From Lachnospiraceae bacterium M18-1 (lineage in GTDB: Bacteria; Bacillota; Clostridia; Lachnospirales; Lachnospiraceae), in the NCBI GenBank assembly GCA_000403295.2, contig KE159605.1:614168-678167 (forward strand): a DNA stretch of 64,000 bases, given 5' to 3'. A program made the position numbers and the translations under genes. Positions 49,565-57,761 of this stretch are shown here, one piece after another (positions within the stretch are counted from its first letter, which is position 1; each line of letters opens with the position of its first letter). The notes beneath the pieces are model-generated. The model worked only from the letters and a program-made list of their open reading frames with translations. It was not told the DNA's origin and ran no database searches.

Positions 49565-50253
49565 TTTGCTTCGCCTCCTGTCCATTGATATCCCATACCA
49601 TAAATCGTCTTTATATAAGGCGTACCACCGTCTGATTCAATTTTACTGCGTATACGGCTGATGGTTGTTGTCAGCGTATGTTCGTCCACAAATTTTTCGT
49701 CCACATCCCATAGTTTTTCTAAAAGTTGTCTGCGGGTCAAAACTTGTTTGAGATTTTTGCGGAACAGGTTCAGCACTTTATATTCCATCGGAGAGAGTTT
49801 CAGCGTTTTTCCGTTTAAAGAAGATGCCTGTTCCGAAAAATCAATAAACAGCCTACCGTCATCGTAAATGTCCCGTACAGGTTTATGATGTTCTACCATA
49901 GAAAACATAGCTTTGATTTTTCTTTGTAATGCACCTATTACAAATGGTTTGGTAATATAATCTACCGCACCCACTTCATACCCCCGTATCTGGTCGCTTT
50001 CTTGGTCATTGGCTGTCAGAAAAATCACGATAGTATCTGAATGTTCTGGCTTAATCAGCTTGCATAAGTCATATCCATTTCCGTCTGGCAGATTAATATC
50101 AAGCAGGACTAAATCAAATTCCCGTGAACGCAGGGCTTCTGTTGCCGTTCTTGCATTTAGCACAGAAGTTATTTCATATCCGTCTGCTGTCAAATTATAG
50201 GAAAGCATTTTATTCAAAAAGCTATCGTCCTCAACAACTAAAATGTGTTTCAT
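49561..50253 (-). CDS. OmpR-family response regulator
   Basis: 230 residues from ATG 50253 (GGAAGTGGGG upstream). Receiver: ILVVEDDSFLNKML, phospho-acceptor Asp in LVLLDINLPDG, Lys in YITKPF. Winged-helix domain: SPMEYKVLNLFRKNLKQVLT and VDEHTLTTTISRIRSKIE. Partner of the kinase it overlaps. Confidence 0.95.
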   Translation of the reverse strand: MKHILVVEDDSFLNKMLSYNLTADGYEITSVLNARTATEALRSREFDLVLLDINLPDGNGYDLCKLIKPEHSDTIVIFLTANDQESDQIRGYEVGAVDYITKPFVIGALQRKIKAMFSMVEHHKPVRDIYDDGRLFIDFSEQASSLNGKTLKLSPMEYKVLNLFRKNLKQVLTRRQLLEKLWDVDEKFVDEHTLTTTISRIRSKIESDGGTPYIKTIYGMGYQWTGGEAN

Positions 50254-50382
50254 ATCCCCACTTCCTTTACTTTTTACAAGTAGTATATCAGACAAATGTC
50301 ATTAGTGGAGAAATAATCTGCGCAATCTGCACAGGTTAGTGCTTCGCGCCTTCCGGCATGGCAGGATTATTTTTCACATTGT

Positions 50383-50820
50383 TCACGGTACCGATACTTC
50401 GATTAACAGCCCTGTCTCTTTCAGCAGATCCGCATAAGCGACCAACGGGCGTCCGTCCGGCCACTCTACTTTCAAATAAGGCGGGCGCCCGGAAACTTTT
50501 TTCGATGTTTCAATAATCGCCCTATAGCTGTCATTGGTTTCAAATTTGATATGGTGAAGTCCGGGGCCTTTTTCCCGCAGCCAGTCCGCATATACTCCCT
50601 CTCCAGTCGGCATGACAAGCTCAATTTCATACCCGTCTCCATAATACATAGCTGTTTTAATATTCAGGCCGTGTCCGCCGTTTACCTGCATCCGGGCAAA
50701 AAACTCCCGGTCGTCCTTAAATTCCCATGGTCCGATACCTAATACTGTTTCGTAGATTTCTACCGCTTTTTCCACATCCTCTACTACTATCCCCAAATGT
50801 ATGATTTTTCCCATTTTCAT
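50383..50820 (-). CDS. VOC-superfamily protein (glyoxalase fold)
   Basis: 145 residues. KIIHLGIVVEDVEKAVEIYE, LGIGPWEF and GPGLHHIKFETND show the VOC fold with metal-binding His and Glu candidates. Last gene of the rhamnoside locus, 10 bp after the GH106-like gene. Related to the other VOC protein at 57214. The reaction is unknown; perhaps an epimerase or lyase step on an oxidised sugar. Confidence 0.8.
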   Translation of the reverse strand: MKMGKIIHLGIVVEDVEKAVEIYETVLGIGPWEFKDDREFFARMQVNGGHGLNIKTAMYYGDGYEIELVMPTGEGVYADWLREKGPGLHHIKFETNDSYRAIIETSKKVSGRPPYLKVEWPDGRPLVAYADLLKETGLLIEVSVP

Positions 50821-50829
50821 GTTTTTCTC

Positions 50830-53484
50830 TCATTTCAATTTTGTCAAAAGTTCAATTCTTCCAAACATTCCAGCCGGTTCCATAACCTCACGCTCCGGTC
50901 CGAAGGGGCTGAACACTTTTCGCGCATCACGGACCGGAGTATTGGCAGCTTCAACTACGATCGTATTGTCACCCTCCCGGCACAGATCGCTGATATCCCA
51001 TACATAAGAAGGCGTCAGTTTTTTTCCGGCTGATATTCCGTTTACAAATACTTCCGCCGTCTCATAAATATATTGAGACTTGAAGATGCATTTTGAAATG
51101 CCGGGCAGTAAAACGTTCTTTTCATAGCGTATGACTCCTGAAAATTCCGGCGCGATGACCGAAATCGGGACCAGCGTCTCCATCTGTTCCGCTTCCGGGA
51201 AATCCGGATACTGAATCGCAGCTGTTTTTGACACCTTCCAGTCTTTCGAAATATCCTGAACCGTGAAATTCAGTTCCTCCGCTGCACATTCATTCAAAAC
51301 TATGGGCTTATTTTTCTTTATGATTTCACCCAGATCTCCGATCAAGAGAATCTTGCTTTCGTAAGGTTTCAGCTTGATCCTTACTCTCCCATCTACATGG
51401 GGAACTGGATACAGACAGTTATTCATGGCATCATAACCTGTGATATCGCCCGGAACTGGAATTACCGCTTCCACATCCACTGTTTTTGCCAAATCTGTAT
51501 TAAAAAAGCCGTATATCTCCTGCTCCTTACTGTAATGGTAAGTAAGCAGGTCTTCTGCTTCTCCCTCAACTTCCAGATCGTAAATTCCCAACCCGTGTAT
51601 ATAGTCAGCAAGATTGAAAAGTGATACTGTATGTACTCCATCCAGATCTCCCGTTGATGATCCGATCACTTCCTCAGGAATGCTGTTAACGAAAAGCACC
51701 GGGATTCCGGCATTCTGCGCTTCTTTCAGAATTGCAGCCTCTTTTTCCTCTATATAGGAGGTTTCCGGCACAACGATCGCCTTCATAGTACGTTCATTGA
51801 TCGTCAGCATGCTGCCAGCCATCTGTACACCATAATATTCTCTGTCATCGAATACATCCAGCGGTACAATCTCGAAGTCAATCTGACTCTGGAGCAATTG
51901 TTGTGCCGGCGCCTGCAGTTTCATGCATTCATTCATCCAGTCATGTTCTCCCGGATAGATCAATGCTACCTGCGGTACATTTTTGCCGCCATTTAAGAGG
52001 GCACACATTCTGTTTGCATATTTCATGAGTTCCGCGAAATATGGATACTGCGGATTATTGCCTCTCGCATAGAAATGCGGCGGGCAGTCCATATCCGGAT
52101 AATCAGCCATGGAAAATGCATGTGGAACCAGGTGGTTCACTCCCTGGAACAGCAGGAAATCTGTCAGCCACTTCATACTTTTCACACCAAAATTCCAGCC
52201 GTAAGCCCCGTATGCCTCACACATCAGCCTCCCCTGTTTTGCGGGATCGATCGCTGCGGCGGAGGCTCCCATTTTAGCCAGCGCAAAGTGATAGAACTGC
52301 CCCTGGCTGTCACTTGTAACACCATGTCGCATTCCATATGGATTTCCCGGGATGATCTGTCCCCCGATGTCATCGATCCCAGCCATATGCTGTCCTTTCA
52401 TTGCACGGAAATAATGACCGGTTCCCATGCCGAGACGGCTGTGTTCATCAAAATCTTCGATTACATGTCCTATGTATTCTACTTGGTGTGCACTGCACCA
52501 TTCTCCTAACTGGCAGGAAAAATTTTTTGAATACATCTGTGATACCAGATCCATATAGCGGTAACGGTTTTCGAGCGTCACTACCTGGTCGCTTCCATCA
52601 ATCCACAGATACAAAAACTGCCGTCTCCAATCAGGATTTTCCTGCTCCATAAGGGATTCCAGTTCATCTCCCCAGGGCAGCGGCATTTTCTTGCGCCCAA
52701 CTGCATTTCCCGGCTGGTAACCAGCTACATTGTAAAAACCCGGCTCATCGGAGAAAAATCCAGCGATCGTCTTGCCAAATTCGTCCGCATAACGGTCATA
52801 ATGAGGTTGATAAACTGCCTCGATCAAAGCTGCAACGGAGTCATGATCCACATAATTGATATACTCGTTATTGGAACCAAAATCATATGTTGTAAAGGAT
52901 ACACAGATTCTCCACACCCCTTCCGGGACATCCCAGAGGAGCCATCCGTCTTTTACTTTATCTGTCAGATCTATGATCTTACTGTCGATCACATCGCCCT
53001 CGATGAGTCTGGCCGCTGTCACGCTGATCAGTTCTTGTTTATCGATCAGCGGCTTATTGACCGGCTTTCCAAAGTCCATCCAGGTAAACTGTTTTGTCAT
53101 CATCAGGTTTACATCCAGACTGGCACATGCGATCGGACCTGCACAATCCGCATACTGCATCATTGCATATTTTCTGGCACGCTCCGGATACTTTGCCGCA
53201 ATCAGTCCGTTTGCCTGCCCGGTCGGAAAATGTGCATCATCCAGGATCCAGATTTTCATCCCCCTTTTTTTAGCTTCATCCAGAACGATATCAAAATCAT
53301 GCCACCAGCCTGTTCCTCCGAAATCCGGATGGGGACGGGATTCCAGACATACTGCGCGTATCCCGCAGTCGTAAATTTTTTCAATTTCTGTACGAAGTAT
53401 TTCTTCGCTCTGATCTCGCAGCCAGAGAAATGGCATGATATGATTATCGCTTTCTCCGGCAAGAATTTTATTTAAATCTGCCAT
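50830..53484 (-). CDS. GH106-like alpha-L-rhamnosidase
   Basis: 884 residues from ATG 53484 behind GGGAGAAG. The N-terminal pattern MPFLWLRDQSEEILRTEIEK, GIRAVCLESRPHPDFGG and WWHDFDIVLDEAKKRGMKI is typical of GH106-type proteins; the C-terminus holds a jelly-roll sugar-binding part (SQYIYETAEVFVNGISAG). No signal peptide, so cytoplasmic. Together with GH78 it would remove rhamnose from imported glycosides. Confidence 0.7.
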   Translation of the reverse strand: MADLNKILAGESDNHIMPFLWLRDQSEEILRTEIEKIYDCGIRAVCLESRPHPDFGGTGWWHDFDIVLDEAKKRGMKIWILDDAHFPTGQANGLIAAKYPERARKYAMMQYADCAGPIACASLDVNLMMTKQFTWMDFGKPVNKPLIDKQELISVTAARLIEGDVIDSKIIDLTDKVKDGWLLWDVPEGVWRICVSFTTYDFGSNNEYINYVDHDSVAALIEAVYQPHYDRYADEFGKTIAGFFSDEPGFYNVAGYQPGNAVGRKKMPLPWGDELESLMEQENPDWRRQFLYLWIDGSDQVVTLENRYRYMDLVSQMYSKNFSCQLGEWCSAHQVEYIGHVIEDFDEHSRLGMGTGHYFRAMKGQHMAGIDDIGGQIIPGNPYGMRHGVTSDSQGQFYHFALAKMGASAAAIDPAKQGRLMCEAYGAYGWNFGVKSMKWLTDFLLFQGVNHLVPHAFSMADYPDMDCPPHFYARGNNPQYPYFAELMKYANRMCALLNGGKNVPQVALIYPGEHDWMNECMKLQAPAQQLLQSQIDFEIVPLDVFDDREYYGVQMAGSMLTINERTMKAIVVPETSYIEEKEAAILKEAQNAGIPVLFVNSIPEEVIGSSTGDLDGVHTVSLFNLADYIHGLGIYDLEVEGEAEDLLTYHYSKEQEIYGFFNTDLAKTVDVEAVIPVPGDITGYDAMNNCLYPVPHVDGRVRIKLKPYESKILLIGDLGEIIKKNKPIVLNECAAEELNFTVQDISKDWKVSKTAAIQYPDFPEAEQMETLVPISVIAPEFSGVIRYEKNVLLPGISKCIFKSQYIYETAEVFVNGISAGKKLTPSYVWDISDLCREGDNTIVVEAANTPVRDARKVFSPFGPEREVMEPAGMFGRIELLTKLK

Positions 53485-53500
53485 CTTATTCTTCTCCCTG

Positions 53501-54568
53501 TCAGAAGTTGTTTTTATGTGTTTCTTTCATACGGTACTCGGTAGGTGTCATCCCATATATTTTTTTGAATTTGTGCGTAAAGTGACTGGCGTCATAACAG
53601 CCGACTTCCACCCCGATTTCCGTGAGACTAAGCCGGGTTTCTCTTAAAAGCTTCGCCGCATTTTTCATTTTCTCTTCGTTGACGAGTGCTGTAAATGTCT
53701 TACCGGTATAGTTACTCAGGATCTGGCTCATATACGCTCTGCTGTATCCAAAAAAATCTGCCGTCTGTGCTAATGTAATAGATCGGTAATTAACCGAAAT
53801 ATACCCCATCAGTGCGACAATCCGGTTTTCCTGCATATGGCAGATCGGATCTGACACGATCGCCATCAGTTCATAATTGCGCAGAATATGGATAAACATC
53901 TGCCTGACCATCAGCGATACGCTCTCATTATACAAATAATCCTTTTTCCGCCGCTCTTTTACCATATGGAGCACGATTTCATGCATCCACTCGTCATTCC
54001 CGGTCGGGTAGATAATATATGGACTTACTTTTCTTTCATATAAAACGCTTTCAAAAAATTCGGGCAGCACGGTCCCTCGCTGCATCATTTTGAGAAAAGA
54101 AGCATCAAACAGTTTCTGACTCATCATGATATTCACCAGCACCGCATCATCCTCATATGCAGATATTGCATGCATGGCATTAGGCGCCAGAATACACAGA
54201 TCTCCCCTTTTCATTTCAAAGGACTGGTTTTCCACAAAATGCATACAGGATCCGCTGTACACATAAACCAGTTCGATGTATTCATGGTTGTGCAGGATCG
54301 GATAGCTATAGCGGCTGTGCTGCACGATTTCCACATACCCAAGATCCGGCTTTGTGTCGATATCCGCGACTGTATTTTCATACATATTATTAAAAACCGT
54401 GCTGCGGTGCTTTTCCATTTCCCTGTAAAGAATTTTTTTATCTTCATCAAGCTGTAGATACCGCTCATAAGTCATGGGCTGTTCCAACAATGCATGACCG
54501 TCTTTTTCATAGATTTCTTTGTATGCCTTTTCCAACTGTGTCATTTGAAAGATTATATCCAGCTCCAT
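53501..54568 (-). CDS. AraC-family regulator with cupin domain
   Basis: 355 residues from ATG 54568 (AGAAGGAG upstream). The cupin is at about 85-170 (YPILHNHEYIELVYVYSGSC, RGDLCILAPNAMHAI). The double HTH lies at the C-terminus: TLAQTADFFGYSRAYMSQIL and LSLTEIGVEVGCYDASHFTH. Likely the sugar-responsive activator of this locus. Confidence 0.93.
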   Translation of the reverse strand: MELDIIFQMTQLEKAYKEIYEKDGHALLEQPMTYERYLQLDEDKKILYREMEKHRSTVFNNMYENTVADIDTKPDLGYVEIVQHSRYSYPILHNHEYIELVYVYSGSCMHFVENQSFEMKRGDLCILAPNAMHAISAYEDDAVLVNIMMSQKLFDASFLKMMQRGTVLPEFFESVLYERKVSPYIIYPTGNDEWMHEIVLHMVKERRKKDYLYNESVSLMVRQMFIHILRNYELMAIVSDPICHMQENRIVALMGYISVNYRSITLAQTADFFGYSRAYMSQILSNYTGKTFTALVNEEKMKNAAKLLRETRLSLTEIGVEVGCYDASHFTHKFKKIYGMTPTEYRMKETHKNNF

Positions 54569-54648
54569 ATTTTCTCCTTCTATCATGAATATTATTTAAC
54601 ATGAGTATAACACAGTTGAACCGGCATTTACTATGAGAGTACTACTTT

Positions 54649-56034
54649 TTATTCTCCTCTTTTTTCCAGGTCCTCTCGGATTTCCGCAACTCGTTTTTCG
54701 GTAAGCTTATATCCAAACAACGGCAGAACAGAAAGGACACCGCAGATCGCAGGAATGATATTTACCACAAAATTGATACCTGTAATTGCAGACGCCGTCT
54801 GCTCCGCATTTGGCACATATCCCACGAGGGCGAGACACTGTACGCCGGCCACGCCGCAGATTGCTGTAGAGCATTTTACAGCCAGGGTGAGGAAAGATGC
54901 TGCGAGGCCTTCCTGACGCATTCCTAATTTCCATGCGCCATACTCGATACAGTCAGAAACCATTCCATAGCTGAGAGCACCCGATGAGTTACACAAGCCG
55001 CACATGAAGCTGAGAACCATCAGCAGCGGAGTGCTGGATGCGCCGAAGAAGAAGATTCCTATAAAACCTGCGATCATTAACGCTGAGAGAATGAGCATAT
55101 AATTTCTCTTTCCAAAAGTCTTGGTCGCGAAAGGAATCAGGAACGTTCCGATCAGCTGCGCAGCCGTCATAGTCGTAAATACCAGAGAGATTACCATGTA
55201 GTTGCCAACCACATAAATGATGTAATACGTCAGCAGGCTCATACGTGCAGTCACACAGATTGCTCCAAACAGAGTGGAGATCACAACACGAAGAAGCTGA
55301 TCATTCTTTGCCAGTTCCTTCAGATTGCTGATAAAACCTGCGCTTTTCTGTGTCGCCTGGGTATGTGCCCCGTGGAGCTTATCCGTGTAGGTTTCTTTAC
55401 AAATAACAGCCTCGATCAGGAAACACGGAATCATAACTAAAGATAATACAACTGCCGTCCAGAAATATCCCTGTCCGGTAGCCACATCGCTATGTCCGAA
55501 ATACAGGATCATCGGCATTACAACTGCAGAAAGGACAATGCTGATAACGCCGGAACCAATGCCACGGGCTGTAGAAAGATTCATACGCACCTGTGAATCG
55601 ATTGCGATCACATTTACAATTGCCGCGTGAGCAGTCCCCAGAACAGTATATACCATTCCTGTACCGATATAGCAGACCAGACAGAGCACTACTTTCATAG
55701 CCCCCTGTACGGGCCATACAGTAAAGGTCAGCAGATTGAAGATTGCCAAAAACGGTGGTGCAAACATCAGATACGGACGGAATTTCCCCCAGCGTGTGTT
55801 CGTCTTATCCGCGATATTTCCCATGATCGGATCGTTCACCGCATCCCACACACGGGCGATCAGCATGATCAAAGAAATTGCGGAAGCTGACAGGCCAACG
55901 ATATCTGTATAAAAAATTGTCAGATAGTTGTTGATCATATACCAGCTGAGCTGCTGGCCGACTTCACCTATACCATAGCCAAACGCCAGCTTTGGACTTG
56001 TTTTTTCTTTCTGAATCACATTTTCAGAACTCAT
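54649..56034 (-). CDS. GPH-family (MelB-like) sugar:cation symporter
   Basis: 461 residues from ATG 56034 behind AAGGAGGAG. Twelve hydrophobic segments; family signature RVWDAVNDPIMGNIADKTNT and RWGKFRPYLMFAPP. It would import the rhamnoside or glycoside substrate with Na+ or H+. A shared upstream box lies at 56104-56118. Confidence 0.93.
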   Translation of the reverse strand: MSSENVIQKEKTSPKLAFGYGIGEVGQQLSWYMINNYLTIFYTDIVGLSASAISLIMLIARVWDAVNDPIMGNIADKTNTRWGKFRPYLMFAPPFLAIFNLLTFTVWPVQGAMKVVLCLVCYIGTGMVYTVLGTAHAAIVNVIAIDSQVRMNLSTARGIGSGVISIVLSAVVMPMILYFGHSDVATGQGYFWTAVVLSLVMIPCFLIEAVICKETYTDKLHGAHTQATQKSAGFISNLKELAKNDQLLRVVISTLFGAICVTARMSLLTYYIIYVVGNYMVISLVFTTMTAAQLIGTFLIPFATKTFGKRNYMLILSALMIAGFIGIFFFGASSTPLLMVLSFMCGLCNSSGALSYGMVSDCIEYGAWKLGMRQEGLAASFLTLAVKCSTAICGVAGVQCLALVGYVPNAEQTASAITGINFVVNIIPAICGVLSVLPLFGYKLTEKRVAEIREDLEKRGE

Positions 56035-56103
56035 AAGTTGTCTCCTCCTTTTTGTAACTATTTATTTTTTCTTTTGATAATCATAGTATATAAAATTTTA
56101 AAA

Positions 56104-56118
56104 TTTTTTGATTGTAAG
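56104..56118 (-). promoter_or_regulatory. Putative AraC-regulator box, symporter promoter
   Basis: The minus strand has CTTACAATCAAAAAA, repeated at 60462-60449 upstream of GH78. It lies upstream of TATACT/TATGAT -10-like elements and 70-84 bp before the symporter start. Confidence 0.45.
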
Positions 56119-56179
56119 ATCATCGCAGGACATCTTGTATGTTTTATAGAAATTAATATGCTTTTTATCTGTACGTATT

Positions 56180-57217
56180 TTACTGATAATCAATTACAAC
56201 CTTGATCGCTCCAGATTTCGGATCTGCGGCAAATCTGAATGCCTCTGCTGCATCTTTATGCGCAAAATGATGCGTCACGATCTGCGGCGCCGCTGTCCTG
56301 TGGGTATTGATATTATGAAATGCCTCTACCAGGTCAGCATGTTCAAATCCGCAGGAACCCTTGATCGTCAGTTGAGACGCCAAGAGTGTTGCCGCACTGA
56401 TCTCAATATTCGTCTTATACACAGCTACCACTGCAATCCGTGCTTTCTCCTTGGCAAGTCCGATGATCTGGTCAATGATCGGTCTGGCGCCTGCACAATC
56501 AATGAATGCGTCAACATCTGGATTGAGCATTCCAAATGGATTTACCGCCGTACCAAAATGATCCTGCAGAAATTCTTTTAATTCACCCATATCAGGATGA
56601 TACGCAGCTGCCCCCATCTTCTCCACCAGTTTCAGGCGTTCCTGATTCATATCTACTACAACAGGCTTCTGACAGCCCACCGCCAGGACTGCGTTCAAGG
56701 TACACAGGCCGATGGTTCCGGCGCCAAAAATCACTATGTTCTCATGAGGTTTTACATCAATGCAGTTCTTTCCGTGGGTTCCTACTGCCAAAGGCTCGAT
56801 CACAACAGCCTCGTCAAAGCTTACATCATCCGCAAGCTTCATCAGATTATATCCATATGCAGCATTTTCCACCAGTACATACTCGGAAAACGCTCCTGCG
56901 ATATCACATCCCATCATTCCGTTTCTCTTGCACACGGTCGGATTTACAAATACACGATCTCCTGGACACACATCTTTTACATCTTCACCGACTTTTTCTA
57001 CTGTCCCGGCCATCTCATGTCCAAACTGTCCGTCATGGCCAAATTGTCCCTTATACAGGATTCCAACTTTCATACCGTCTGCCAGGTAGGCAGTCAGATC
57101 AGAGCCGCAAATACCGGCACGGGCAACCTTGACCAGAACATCCTTCCTTCCGGTTTCTGGAATCGGACGGTCCTCCATCTCCAATTTTCCGGTCCCATAG
57201 TAAATTAATGCTTTCAT
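56180..57217 (-). CDS. Zinc-type MDR alcohol/polyol dehydrogenase
   Basis: 345 residues from ATG 57217, overlapping the VOC stop by 4 bp. Catalytic zinc ligands: GICGSDL (Cys) and GHEMAG (His-Glu). NAD-binding: VIFGAGTIGLCTLNAVLAVG. The structural-zinc loop is reduced: NPTVCKRNGMMGCDIAG has two Cys instead of four. A GQFGHDGQFGHE duplication precedes the His-Glu site. Probably oxidises a sugar or polyol from the locus. Confidence 0.85.
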   Translation of the reverse strand: MKALIYYGTGKLEMEDRPIPETGRKDVLVKVARAGICGSDLTAYLADGMKVGILYKGQFGHDGQFGHEMAGTVEKVGEDVKDVCPGDRVFVNPTVCKRNGMMGCDIAGAFSEYVLVENAAYGYNLMKLADDVSFDEAVVIEPLAVGTHGKNCIDVKPHENIVIFGAGTIGLCTLNAVLAVGCQKPVVVDMNQERLKLVEKMGAAAYHPDMGELKEFLQDHFGTAVNPFGMLNPDVDAFIDCAGARPIIDQIIGLAKEKARIAVVAVYKTNIEISAATLLASQLTIKGSCGFEHADLVEAFHNINTHRTAAPQIVTHHFAHKDAAEAFRFAADPKSGAIKVVIDYQ

Positions 57218-57732
57218 TTTACAATGTCCCCTTTCATATCATACGGTATTGCCGATTTTCCAGGCTGCAGATTTTTATAACATTCCACGATAAGTCCTAA
57301 TTCCTCTCGTAAGTCCACATACGAAAAATCCATAATTCCATGGATCGCCTCTCCTCTCACCCATGGTTCCTTGCCATTTTTCGCTTTCCAGCCAGCCAAA
57401 AACTGTTCATAAGGGGTTTCCGTATCAAATGCCACATGATGGATACCCGGTCCGTGTTCGCCAAGCCATCTTTTATAGTTTGAGTCTGCGATCGGTTCGA
57501 TAAGTTCCAGTTCCAGTCCATAGATAGTAAGCATTGCTGTTTTGATGATCGGTCCCTTCTCAGTAAGCTCCCGGCCGTCAATCTTCAGATCATCAAAAGG
57601 CGGAACGCTGTTATCCATTACTGAAATCTCCCATGGACCGATTCCAATTGCCTCATAGTTCGCTACCGCTTCATCTATATTTCTTACAATGATGCCAATC
57701 TGCATCAATCTTTTTAACTCTGGTGTATTCAT
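57214..57732 (-). CDS. VOC-superfamily protein
   Basis: 172 residues from ATG 57732 behind AAGGAAG. LMQIGIIVRNIDEAVANYEA, IGIGPWEIS, ELELIEPIADS and GPGIHHVAFDTE show the VOC fold. Paralogue of 50383-50820. The longer open frame to 57906 overlaps GH78 and lacks a site. Located between GH78 and the dehydrogenase. Confidence 0.82.
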   Translation of the reverse strand: MNTPELKRLMQIGIIVRNIDEAVANYEAIGIGPWEISVMDNSVPPFDDLKIDGRELTEKGPIIKTAMLTIYGLELELIEPIADSNYKRWLGEHGPGIHHVAFDTETPYEQFLAGWKAKNGKEPWVRGEAIHGIMDFSYVDLREELGLIVECYKNLQPGKSAIPYDMKGDIVK

Positions 57733-57761
57733 AGATCTTTCCTTCTTCCTTTCTGCCATTC

